Assembly (NCBI RefSeq): GCF_000220705.2
Contig: NZ_CP023202.1
Span: 806,001-870,000 of the forward strand
Direction: 5' to 3'
Length of the DNA: 64,000 bases
Source of the DNA: Streptomyces xinghaiensis S187
GTDB lineage: Bacteria; Actinomycetota; Actinomycetes; Streptomycetales; Streptomycetaceae
A program made the translations under genes and the position numbers. Each line of letters begins with the position of its first letter. Positions within the stretch are counted from its first letter, which is position 1. Below are positions 43,695 to 51,613 of the stretch, piece after piece. The notes beneath the pieces were generated by a model, which saw only the letters and a program-made list of their open reading frames with translations, did not search any database and was not told where the DNA came from.

Positions 43695-43866
43695 TGGTCC
43701 TGCGCCACACGCCGGGGCCGGGGCCGGCGCATCGCGGTGTCCTGCCCCGGCGGTGAGCCGCGCGGGGCCATGCCCGAGGGCCGCCGTCCCTTGTCCTGCG
43801 CCGCGCCGCCGGGGCGGGTCAGCACGCCGCGGTGTCCTCCCCGGCGGTGAGCCGCGCGACCGGGGC
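43695..43866. repeat. Imperfect 96-bp duplication of the kinase 3' end
   Basis: GCGGTGTCCTGCCCCGGCGG then TGAGCCGCGCGGG (about 43733-43766) recurs as GCGGTGTCCTCCCCGGCGG then TGAGCCGCGCGACC (about 43830-43863), and the preceding TGGTCCTGCGCCACAC/TTGTCCTGCGCCGCGC also match. The second copy contains the true stop end of the histidine-kinase gene, so the tail was duplicated at the IS junction. Confidence 0.65.
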
Positions 43867-45270
43867 GGGCGGGGCCGCGGCCGGAAGGTCGACCCGAAGC
43901 AGCGCGCCACCGCGTGCGGAGCGGGCGACGGTGGCCCGGCCGCCGTGGGCGTCGACGACCCGCTGCACGATCGACAGCCCCAGACCGGATCCCGGCAACG
44001 CCCGGGCGCTGTCGGCACGGTAGAACCGGTCGAACACCCGCGGTACGTCGGCGGCGTCGATGCCCGGCCCGGCGTCGTCGACCTCGAGCACCGCCGATGC
44101 GCCCTCGGCGTGTAGCCGGACCTGGACCGGCTGGTCCGCGGGGGACCACTTGCCGGCGTTGTCGATGAGGTTGAGCACCGCCCGCTGGAGCGCAGCGGGA
44201 CGCCCGCTCACCCACACAGAGGTCACGTCGAGCGCGACCTCGACGTCGGGCTCGCGGGAACGCGCCCGGGTCGCGGCGGCCACCACCACGTCGGCGAGGT
44301 CGAGCACCTCGGTGCTCTCGTCGCTGACGTCACCGCGCGCCAGGTCGGTCAGCTCGGCGACAAGGGTGCTCAACTCGGCCACTTGAGCGCCGAGATCGTT
44401 GAGCAGCCGGGTCCGGCTCTCCGCCGGCAGTGCGCTCTCCAGGGTGCCGCGCCGGTCGAGCCGGATCAGCAGCTCGACGTTGAGGCGCAGGCTGGTGAGC
44501 GGGGTCTTGAGCTCGTGGGCGGCGTCCTCGGCGAGCAGCCGCTGGGCCCGCCGGGAGTCCCGGAGCGCGGCGAGCATGTCGTTGATCGACTGGATCAGCC
44601 GCCGGATCTCCCCACCGCCCTCATCCGGGATGTCGGCGTCGAGATCCCGGGTGCGCGCGACACGTACCGCGGCGGCGGCCAGCCGGTCGATCGGTGCCAG
44701 CCCGGTCCGCGCCACGGTCCGCCCGACAAGGGCGCCGCCGACCACGCAGAGCAGCCCGATCAGCAGCATGCCCAACCCGAACTGGTTGATCGGGCCGTCG
44801 TCGACGACGCGGGCCACCTGGACCGCGCCGTCGCCCGCCCGCAGCGTGTAGATGCGGTAGCCGTCCTCGTCGCTGTCGTTCGACTCCATCAGGTCGGCCG
44901 ACGCGCCCTGCGCCACGCGCCCGGCGTGCTCGCTGACCGGAGGCAGCGCGGGTTGGCCGGCCGGCGTCCGGATCGAGCCGTCGGGCAGGATGACCCGCAC
45001 CAGCCGGCCGGACCCCGGATACGGCGGTAGCCGGACCTGCGCCAGACCGGCGCGCTCCGCGTTCGCCGCCAGGACGCGGGAGTCGGCGCGCAGCTGATTC
45101 TCGGCGGTGTCCCGCAGCTCCCAGTCCAGTAGCTCGCTGGCCACCTGGAAGGCCACGAACACGCTGACCGCGATGGCCGTCGCCGCGATCACCGTCAGCC
45201 TGGTCCGCAGGGACCGCCGGCGCCACCATCGGGTCAGCCGGCGCGGTTCCCGGCCGGCGGGCCTGCTCAC
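43819..45270 (-). CDS. MprB-like sensor histidine kinase
   Basis: 483 residues. Two membrane segments (about 24-45 and 165-185) flank a periplasmic domain of about 115 residues. HAMP follows (185-240), then phosphoacceptor H252 in LLAEDAAHELKTPLTSL. The ATPase has N-box LNLIDNAGKWSP, DxGPGID and a G-box with GSGLGLSIV. This is the EnvZ/MprB class used in envelope-stress sensing. It overlaps its response-regulator gene by 4 bases (45267-45270). Its 3' end lies at a rearranged junction and its last codons are duplicated downstream, but the gene itself looks whole. Confidence 0.93.
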   Translation of the reverse strand: MSRPAGREPRRLTRWWRRRSLRTRLTVIAATAIAVSVFVAFQVASELLDWELRDTAENQLRADSRVLAANAERAGLAQVRLPPYPGSGRLVRVILPDGSIRTPAGQPALPPVSEHAGRVAQGASADLMESNDSDEDGYRIYTLRAGDGAVQVARVVDDGPINQFGLGMLLIGLLCVVGGALVGRTVARTGLAPIDRLAAAAVRVARTRDLDADIPDEGGGEIRRLIQSINDMLAALRDSRRAQRLLAEDAAHELKTPLTSLRLNVELLIRLDRRGTLESALPAESRTRLLNDLGAQVAELSTLVAELTDLARGDVSDESTEVLDLADVVVAAATRARSREPDVEVALDVTSVWVSGRPAALQRAVLNLIDNAGKWSPADQPVQVRLHAEGASAVLEVDDAGPGIDAADVPRVFDRFYRADSARALPGSGLGLSIVQRVVDAHGGRATVARSARGGALLRVDLPAAAPPAPVARLTAGEDTAAC

Positions 45271-45959
45271 GGAGGGGTCTCCCGCAACGTGTATCCCAGG
45301 CCGCGCAGCGTGTAGAGCAATCGCGGCTCACCCTCGGCCTCCATCTTGCGGCGCAGGTAGCTCACGTATACCTGGAGGTTGTTGGCGGTGGAGCTCATGC
45401 CGAAGCCCCAGATCGCCTCCAGCAGCGCGTCGCGGGTCAAGACCCGGGTCGCGTTGCACACGAGGACCTGCAGGAGGGAGAACTCGGTGCGGGTCAGGCG
45501 CAGCGGCCGCCCGCCCCGCCACGCCTCGAACCTGTCGGGATCGAGCCGGACGTCGGCGAACGACAGGATCTGCGACTCCTCGCCGGTCGGCGTGCGCCGG
45601 CGCAGCAGGGCCCGCACCCGGGCCAGCAACTCCTCGGTGGCGAACGGCTTGGGCAGGTAGTCGTCGGCGCCCGCGTCCAGCCCCGCGACCCGGTCGGAGA
45701 CCTGGTCACGGGCGGTCAGCATCAGCACCGGAAGATCCCGACCCGCGGCCCGCAGCCGCCGGCAGGTCTCCAACCCGCCGAGGCGGGGCATCATCACGTC
45801 GAGGAGCAGCAGATCCAGCGTGTCACCGCCGGCCCCATCGATCCCGTCGAGCACGGCGAGACCGTTGGCGACGATGCTGGTGTCGTAACCCTCGACCTGG
45901 AGCACCCGCTCCAGCGACGCACGGATGGCCGGGTCATCATCCGCGATCATGATCCGCAC
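45267..45959 (-). CDS. OmpR-family response regulator (MprA-like)
   Basis: 230 residues. Receiver with acidic DDD at 7-9, phosphoacceptor D54 (LLLLDVMMPR), T in MLTARD and KPFA lysine. The winged helix has RLTRTEFSLLQVLV and the VYVSYLRRKME recognition helix, ending GLGYTLRE, the standard OmpR C-terminus. It is transcribed before the kinase gene with which it overlaps. The upstream 45960-46214 region contains a decayed frame and no clear operator. Confidence 0.94.
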   Translation of the reverse strand: MRIMIADDDPAIRASLERVLQVEGYDTSIVANGLAVLDGIDGAGGDTLDLLLLDVMMPRLGGLETCRRLRAAGRDLPVLMLTARDQVSDRVAGLDAGADDYLPKPFATEELLARVRALLRRRTPTGEESQILSFADVRLDPDRFEAWRGGRPLRLTRTEFSLLQVLVCNATRVLTRDALLEAIWGFGMSSTANNLQVYVSYLRRKMEAEGEPRLLYTLRGLGYTLRETPP

Positions 45960-46069
45960 GTCGGCCCGCCCCCTTCCAGTCGATGTTTTTGCCGCTCATT
46001 CTCTCCGGTCAACCTGAGACCAGGATTAGAGCGTCGCCGCTGTGGTGCCCGCGGGCCGTGCGCATAGGG

Positions 46070-46191
46070 GCTGCCGGCGGGTAGGCCGCTGGGCAGGATG
46101 TTGTCTTCGTATCCGTCGCGGCCGGCCAGGTGGATCGCGAAACCCCGGATGCTCGCCGAGCCGTTGTATCGCAGCCGGTTATGCGCCAGGG
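46070..46191 (-). pseudogene. Remnant of a conserved but unidentified ORF
   Basis: The minus strand reads LAHNRLRYNGSASIRGFAIH, LAGRDGYEDNILPSGLPAGS. Its residue composition is normal, unlike the flanking Arg/Pro-rich frames. I recall similar C-terminal segments in hypothetical or transposon-associated proteins of streptomycetes but cannot name the family. It has no start and breaks off at both ends. Confidence 0.4.
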
Positions 46192-46214
46192 CGCCCGGAT
46201 GGCCGCGTCGGGCG

Positions 46215-47468
46215 TCACGGCGGAGGTGCCGGACCCGCTCCGTGCCACGACGAGGCGGGCGGGTGCGGGGAGCGGAGCACGAGCAGGGTGATCTCGCTGG
46301 GGGCGAAGACGCGGAACGGCGGGCCCCAGAAGCCGGTGCCGCGGCTGGTGTAGAGGAGCGTGCGGGCACCGTGGCGGCTGAGGCCGGCGAGGGCGGGCTG
46401 GTCGAGGCGGACCAGGTGGTGGAAGGGCCAGATCTGGCCGCCGTGGGTGTGGCCGGAGAGCTGGAGGTCGACGCCGCCGGCCGCCGCCCGGTCGACGAAC
46501 GCGGGCTGGTGCGCCAGGAGCAGGACGGGCAGCTCGGGGTCGGCGCCCTGCAGAGCGCCGGCGAGATGGGCGCCGTGGCCCGGCAGGCCGGAGGACTCGG
46601 CGGTGACATCGTCCACGCCGGCCACCACGAGGGTGTCGCCGCCGCGTTCGAGCAGCAGGTGCCGGTTGCGGAGTGGCTCCCAGCCCAGCTCGTCCATCAG
46701 GTCGACCCAGCCCTGGGCCTCGCTGTAGTACTCGTGGTTGCCGGTGACGTACACCCGGGCGCGGGTGGCCCGCACCGTGCCGAGGGGGGCGGCCTGGGCG
46801 CGGCGGCGCTGGGCCGTGCCGTCCGCGATGTCGCCGGTGTGGCAGACCAGGTCGGCGTCCAGCTCGTTCACCTTCTCGCACACTCGGGCCGACCAGCGCG
46901 CGCGGTCGAGGGGGCCGTAGTGGGTGTCCGTGATGAGGGCGACGCGCAGACCGTCCAGCCCCGCGCCCAGCCGCGGAAGGCGCACGTCCAGCCGGCGCAC
47001 GCGGGGCACGCGGCGGGCCTCGGCGTAACCCCAGGCGAGCAGCACGGCGGTGGTGCAGAGGACGGCCCAGGTGACGATGCGGGCCCGGTCCTGGCTGTCG
47101 CCGGCGCCGGTCACGGCCAGGGCGGACCTCAGGAGGACACCGAGCAGCACGGACCAGGTGAACAGAACCCAGCTGGCACCCAGCAGGGTGTCACCGATGA
47201 TCGCCGCCCGGTCCTGCTGGCGCCGGCCGTGGCCGCGCGCCATCGCGAGCGGCACACCGACGAGGCCGAGAGCGAACAGGGCGGTACCGGAGAGCGTGAC
47301 GGGCAGGGGCCAGCGCTGGCCGCCGTACAGCAGCACCCAGCAGGGCACGGCCCACAGCAGGAGGGGGGCCATCAGGGGTATGAAGCGCATCAGGCGGTGC
47401 AGCAGCCGGCCGGACCGCGGCTCTCGCGCCTCCTCCTCGGCGGGCCGGGTGTCGCTGGTGTCGGTCAC
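46215..47468 (-). CDS. Membrane-anchored metallophosphoesterase
   Basis: 417 residues. Four hydrophobic segments (about 28-50, 58-76, 95-113, 130-146) are followed by a calcineurin-like domain with metal ligands in ITDTHYG (DxH), HTGDIADG (GDxxD), VTGNHEYYS (GNHE), LAHQP and LSGHTHGGQ (GHTH). The YkuE/YaeI-like group with N-terminal helices hydrolyses phosphoesters such as UDP-diacylglucosamine or nucleotides at the membrane; the substrate here is not predictable. The Pro-rich last 15 residues are unremarkable. It is a single gene. Confidence 0.92.
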   Translation of the reverse strand: MTDTSDTRPAEEEAREPRSGRLLHRLMRFIPLMAPLLLWAVPCWVLLYGGQRWPLPVTLSGTALFALGLVGVPLAMARGHGRRQQDRAAIIGDTLLGASWVLFTWSVLLGVLLRSALAVTGAGDSQDRARIVTWAVLCTTAVLLAWGYAEARRVPRVRRLDVRLPRLGAGLDGLRVALITDTHYGPLDRARWSARVCEKVNELDADLVCHTGDIADGTAQRRRAQAAPLGTVRATRARVYVTGNHEYYSEAQGWVDLMDELGWEPLRNRHLLLERGGDTLVVAGVDDVTAESSGLPGHGAHLAGALQGADPELPVLLLAHQPAFVDRAAAGGVDLQLSGHTHGGQIWPFHHLVRLDQPALAGLSRHGARTLLYTSRGTGFWGPPFRVFAPSEITLLVLRSPHPPASSWHGAGPAPPP

Positions 47469-47612
47469 GCTTCCCCTCCCTGGCCGGGCTGCCGTCCCTC
47501 GTACGGTATCCGGCCGTCCCCGGGCGCCGTCCGGCGCGCTGCCGCCGGCCGCTTCCGTGTCCTTGCCCGTCGCTGCCCCGCCGCAGCCCTGCCGGTTCGC
47601 GGCCGCGGGAGG

Positions 47613-48359
47613 TCACACGGGGTCGTCCGGCAGGCCGGGAGAGCGGGCGATCTCCTCCTCGGCGGCTTCGATGATGGCCAGGATGGCGGCCGCCGCGGCC
47701 GCGGGATCGCGGGCCTCGACAGCCCGCACGACGGCGCGGTGGCGCGGCAGCGAGGCCGCCACCGCGCCGGGGGTCCGGGTGCTGACGAGGAAGCTGTGCT
47801 CCAGCGCGATGCCGACGGCGCGGCCCAGCGAGCCGAGGAGACGGTTGCCGCCGGCGTCCAGCAGGGCCCGGTGGAAGGCGATGTCGGCCTCGACGTAGCC
47901 GCCGAGGCCGGGGTCCGCCGCCGCGGCCTCCATGGCGGCCAGCGAGTCGTACAGGGCTCGTACGCGCTCGGGTCCGGCCCGTTCGGCGGCGAGGCGCGCC
48001 GCCCCGGGCTCGACGATCCGGCGCAGCTCACTCGTGTCGCGCAGCAGGGCCGTGGCGTTCCCGGTCTGCCGCCAGCGCAGCACGTCACGGTCCAGGTGGT
48101 TCCACTGCTCCGGGGGCAGCACGCGCGTGCCGGTGCGCGGACGCACGCGCAGCATCCCCTTGGCCACCAGCGCCTTGACCGCCTCCCGCACCACTCCCCG
48201 GCTGACACCGATCTCGGCCGCGAGCACGTCCTCCACCGGCAGCGGATCTCCCGGCCCCCACACGCCACCGGCGATGCGCCGCCCGAGTTCGTCGACCACG
48301 CGCTGGTGCATGGTCAGGAAGTGCTGCTCCACGATCTCTGCCCGCCCTCTGGACGCCAT
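47613..48359 (-). CDS. GntR-family regulator, FadR/FCD subfamily
   Basis: 248 residues. The N-terminal winged helix is LPVEDVLAAEIGVSRGVVRE, ALVAKGMLRVRPRTGTRV (about 40-78). The C-terminal FCD domain has the metal-binding Asp/His pattern (EADIAFHRALLDAGGN and the later SLPRHRAVV). FCD GntR proteins typically respond to sugar acids and related carboxylates, matching the divergent dehydratase gene. A perfect palindrome lies 7 bases before its ATG, consistent with autorepression. No Shine-Dalgarno is visible, so the mRNA may be leaderless or the start slightly different. Confidence 0.9.
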   Translation of the reverse strand: MASRGRAEIVEQHFLTMHQRVVDELGRRIAGGVWGPGDPLPVEDVLAAEIGVSRGVVREAVKALVAKGMLRVRPRTGTRVLPPEQWNHLDRDVLRWRQTGNATALLRDTSELRRIVEPGAARLAAERAGPERVRALYDSLAAMEAAAADPGLGGYVEADIAFHRALLDAGGNRLLGSLGRAVGIALEHSFLVSTRTPGAVAASLPRHRAVVRAVEARDPAAAAAAILAIIEAAEEEIARSPGLPDDPV

Positions 48360-48365
48360 TCATCG

Positions 48366-48380
48366 AATCATTTAATGATT
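48366..48380. promoter_or_regulatory. GntR operator palindrome
   Basis: AATCATT-T-AATGATT, perfect 7-1-7 palindrome and the only AT-rich patch in the 153-bp spacer between gntR and the dehydratase gene. Its size and symmetry suit an FCD GntR dimer. Confidence 0.75.
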
Positions 48381-48424
48381 GCGGTACAGGGTACGGCCCG
48401 GGGGCCCGCACCCGGCAACACCCC

Positions 48425-48469
48425 ATCGCGCAACGCCCCGTCGCGCAGCGGACCGTCGCGCAGCGGACC
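48425..48469. repeat. 15-bp tandem repeat in the dehydratase leader
   Basis: GTCGCGCAGCGGACC occurs twice exactly (48440-48454, 48455-48469), preceded by a diverged copy ATCGCGCAACGCCCC (48425-48439). It lies between the GntR palindrome and the dehydratase start at 48513. Confidence 0.85.
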
Positions 48470-48512
48470 GCCCTCACCGCCACCACGTACGCCGGAGCCA
48501 CGGGAGTGCCAC

Positions 48513-50249
48513 ATGACCGACGGTCAGCAGACGAGCCGCCGCAGCCAGGCGTGGTTCGGCGCACAGGGCCGCAGCGGGATGCTGTACCGCTCCTGGATGC
48601 GCAACCAGGGGTTCGGGCACGAGGTGTTCGACGGGCGGCCCGTCATCGGCATCGCCACCAGCGCCTCCGAACTCGCCCCGTGCAACGCCCATCTGACCCG
48701 CGTCGCCGAAGCCGTCAAGCGCGGTGTGTGGCAGGCGGGCGGCTTTCCCCTCCAGTTCCCCACCATGGCCACCGGCGAGACCCTGATGCGCCCCACCGCC
48801 ATGCTGTACCGCAACCTCATGGCCATGGAGGTCGAGGAGCTGATCCGGGCCAATCCGCTCGACGGCGTCGTGCTGCTGTCCGGCTGCGACAAGACGACCC
48901 CCGCCATGCTCATGGGCGCCGCCAGCGTCGACCTGCCCGCCGTCATGGTCACCGGCGGGCCGATGCTCAACGGCAAGTACCGCGGCCAGGACGTGGGATC
49001 CGGCACCCACGTGTGGAAGTTCGAGGAGGACCTGAAGACCGGGCGGATGACCGAGGAGGAGTGCTTCTTCGCGGAAGGGTGCATGGCCCGTTCGAGCGGC
49101 CACTGCATGACCATGGGGACCGCCTCCACGATGGCCTGCATGGCCGAGGCGCTCGGCATGCAGCTGCCGGGCTCGGCGGCCTGGCCCGCGGTCGACTCCC
49201 GGCGGATGGAGACAGCGCAGGCGGCGGGGCAGCGCATCGTGCGGATGGTGGAGGAGGAGCTGCGCCCCTCGCGGATCCTCACCCGGGAGGCGTTCGAGAA
49301 CGCCATCCGGGCCAACGCGGCCATCGGCGGCTCCACGAACGCCATCATCCATCTCACCGCCATCGCCGGCCGCGTCGGCGTCGAGCTGGGCCTGCGGGAC
49401 TTCGACGAGCTGGTCCGGGCGGTGCCGACCCTGGTCAACCTGATGCCCAGCGGCCGGTATCTCATGGAGGACTTCTGCTACGCGGGCGGCCTGCCCGCCG
49501 TCATCGCCGAACTGCTCGGCGGCGGGCTGCTGCACGGCGAGCAGATCACGGTCACCGGGCGCACCCTCGCCGAGAACACCGAGACCGCCGAGCGCGTCGG
49601 CTCCGAGGTCATCACCCCCCTCGGCGCCCCCTTCCAGCCGGCCGGCACCGGTATCGCCGTCCTCCGCGGCAACCTGTGCCCCGACGGCGCCGTGATCAAG
49701 CAGTCCGCGGCGTCCCCGCACCTGCTCACCCACCGCGGCCCGGCGCGCGTCTTCGACTCCCCCGAGGCCTACCACGCCGTGGCCGACGACCCGGACCTCG
49801 ACGTCGACGAGAACACCGTCATCGTCATCCGCAACGCCGGCCCCAAGGGCTACCCCGGGATGCCCGAGGTGTCCAACGTCCCGCTCCCCGCCAAGCTGCT
49901 GAAGGCCGGCGTCACGGACATGGTGCGCGTCTGCGACGGCCGCATGAGCGGCACCGGATACGGGACGGTGGTCCTGCACGTGGCGCCCGAGGCCGCCGTC
50001 GGCGGACCACTCGCCCTGGTGCGCGACGGGGACCCCGTCGTCCTCGACGTCCCGGACCGCACCCTGCGTTTGGACGTGGACGACGCCGAGCTCACCCGGC
50101 GCCGGGAGGCCTGGCGGGCACCCGCCGGGCGGTACGCCGGCGGCTACGCCTGGCTCTACACCCAGCACGTGGAACAGGCCGACCGGGGCGCCGACTTCGG
50201 CTTCCTGCGCGGAAGCCGGGGACACGAGGTCCCCCGCGACTCCCACTGA
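48513..50249 (+). CDS. IlvD/Edd-family sugar-acid dehydratase
   Basis: 578 residues. The iron-sulfur cysteines are C57 (ELAPCNAH), C125 (LSGCDKTTPA) and C198 (SSGHCMTMGTAS), with further conserved blocks IGGSTNAIIHL and GYGTVVLH. The sequence is closer in style to pentonate/hexonate dehydratases (L-arabinonate, D-xylonate) than to IlvD of branched-chain synthesis. It would convert an aldonate to its 2-keto-3-deoxy acid. It is under a divergent FCD GntR regulator and followed 86 bp later by an FAH-family gene, the pairing seen in oxidative pentose (Weimberg) operons. Confidence 0.9.
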   Translation: MTDGQQTSRRSQAWFGAQGRSGMLYRSWMRNQGFGHEVFDGRPVIGIATSASELAPCNAHLTRVAEAVKRGVWQAGGFPLQFPTMATGETLMRPTAMLYRNLMAMEVEELIRANPLDGVVLLSGCDKTTPAMLMGAASVDLPAVMVTGGPMLNGKYRGQDVGSGTHVWKFEEDLKTGRMTEEECFFAEGCMARSSGHCMTMGTASTMACMAEALGMQLPGSAAWPAVDSRRMETAQAAGQRIVRMVEEELRPSRILTREAFENAIRANAAIGGSTNAIIHLTAIAGRVGVELGLRDFDELVRAVPTLVNLMPSGRYLMEDFCYAGGLPAVIAELLGGGLLHGEQITVTGRTLAENTETAERVGSEVITPLGAPFQPAGTGIAVLRGNLCPDGAVIKQSAASPHLLTHRGPARVFDSPEAYHAVADDPDLDVDENTVIVIRNAGPKGYPGMPEVSNVPLPAKLLKAGVTDMVRVCDGRMSGTGYGTVVLHVAPEAAVGGPLALVRDGDPVVLDVPDRTLRLDVDDAELTRRREAWRAPAGRYAGGYAWLYTQHVEQADRGADFGFLRGSRGHEVPRDSH

Positions 50250-50335
50250 CCCCGCCCCGGGGCACCGCGCCCACTTTCGCGTCACCTCGCGCCCTCTTGC
50301 CTCAGCTCGCGCCCCTTCGAAGCCAGGAGAGCATC

Positions 50336-51523
50336 GTGGAATCGGCAGCAGCGCGCCCCCGCCGGGCGCTCACCCCCGGCTCCGTCCTGCCGGAGGACGC
50401 CGGCCGGGCCGCCCTCGTCGCGCGCGTCCACGACCCGGAGTGTGACGGCCCGTGCGTCGCCGCGGTCCGCGGTGAGCACGTCGTCGACCTGACCGCCCTC
50501 GCACCCACCGTCTCCGGCCTCATGGAGCGCGAGGACGCGGCGGCGGTCGTCCGCGAGGCCGGCGGAGGGCAGGTCTGGCCCCTGGACGAACTGCTGGAGG
50601 CACCGTCCGGCCGCCGTGACGTCCCGCATCTGCTCGCCCCCGTCGACCTGCAGGTGATCAAGGCCGCGGGGGTCACCTTCGCCCGGAGTCTGCTGGAACG
50701 CGTCATCGAGGAGCGCACGGGCGGCGATCCGGCGCAGGCCGAGCGGGTGCGGGCCCGCGTCGGGCAGGTGGTGGGCGGCGCGCTCGACGGCATCCGCCCC
50801 GGGTCGCCGGAGGCGGAGCGGGCCAAGGAACTGCTCCTCGCCGAAGGGCTGTGGTCGCAGTACCTGGAGGTCGGGATCGGGCCGGACCCGGAGGTGTTCA
50901 CCAAGGCCCCGGTGCTGTCCGCGGTCGGCACCGGCGCCGACATCGGCGTGCTCTCCGCCTCGGTGTGGAACAACCCCGAGCCCGAGGCCGTGCTCGTCGT
51001 GGACTCGCGCGGCCGGGTACGCGGCGCGACGCTCGGCAACGACGTCAACCTCCGCGACATCGAGGGACGCAGCGCCCTGCTGCTGTCCCGCGCGAAGGAC
51101 AACAACGCCTCCTGCGCGATCGGCCCGTTCATCCGCCTCTTCGACGAGGACTTCGGCCTCGACGCCGTACGCGGGCTCGACATCGACCTGCGGATCGACG
51201 GCCCGGACGGCTACGTCCTGCACGGCAGCAGCTCCCTGCGCGAGATCAGCCGCGACGTCCTGGACCTGGTGGCCGCCACGCACGGTCCGCACCACCAGTA
51301 CCCGGACGGCTTCGTGCTGTTCACCGGCACGCTCTTCGCCCCCACCGAGGACCGGAAGACGCCCGGCGCGGGCTTCACCCACGAGTACGGCGACCTCGTG
51401 CGGATCTCCAGCCCGCGCCTCGGCGCCCTGGTCAACACCGTCGTCCCCAGCGAACAGGCCGCGCCGTGGACGTTCGGCGTCGGAGCGCTGATGCGCAACC
51501 TCGCCCGGCGCGGGCTGCTGTGA
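50336..51523 (+). CDS. FAH-family enzyme, probable 2-keto-3-deoxy-pentonate dehydratase
   Basis: 395 residues from GTG 50336 with AGGAGA about 7 bases upstream. The FAH fold is in the C-terminal two thirds, with a metal-ligand and active-site stretch GATLGNDVNLRDIEG and LSRAKDNNASCAIGP, then GPHHQYPDGFVLFTGT. Length and N-terminal extension resemble Caulobacter XylX, which dehydrates 2-keto-3-deoxy-xylonate to alpha-ketoglutarate semialdehyde. Genes for the sugar dehydrogenase and semialdehyde dehydrogenase are not in the window. Function is inferred from neighbour and family and could also be another FAH hydrolase. Confidence 0.88.
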   Translation: MESAAARPRRALTPGSVLPEDAGRAALVARVHDPECDGPCVAAVRGEHVVDLTALAPTVSGLMEREDAAAVVREAGGGQVWPLDELLEAPSGRRDVPHLLAPVDLQVIKAAGVTFARSLLERVIEERTGGDPAQAERVRARVGQVVGGALDGIRPGSPEAERAKELLLAEGLWSQYLEVGIGPDPEVFTKAPVLSAVGTGADIGVLSASVWNNPEPEAVLVVDSRGRVRGATLGNDVNLRDIEGRSALLLSRAKDNNASCAIGPFIRLFDEDFGLDAVRGLDIDLRIDGPDGYVLHGSSSLREISRDVLDLVAATHGPHHQYPDGFVLFTGTLFAPTEDRKTPGAGFTHEYGDLVRISSPRLGALVNTVVPSEQAAPWTFGVGALMRNLARRGLL

Positions 51524-51568
51524 GACGAACGGCCCGGAGACCACCAGGGGCCCGGCCCCGCGGGCCCC

Positions 51569-51606
51569 GTGTGCGGCGCCGCCGCTGCTCCGGCGGCGCC
51601 GCACAC
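51569..51606. terminator. Bidirectional terminator hairpin
   Basis: GTGTGCGGCGCCGCC (51569-51583) pairs perfectly with GGCGGCGCCGCACAC (51592-51606) around an 8-base loop. It sits between the convergent FAH and GH3 genes. Confidence 0.85.
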
Positions 51607-51613
51607 TCCCGGT

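Noticed and set aside
46098..48512. 5' extension of the dehydratase frame
   Set aside because: The frame is open for 800 codons upstream of ATG 48513, but this part is antisense to the phosphoesterase and GntR genes. IlvD homology begins at 48513.
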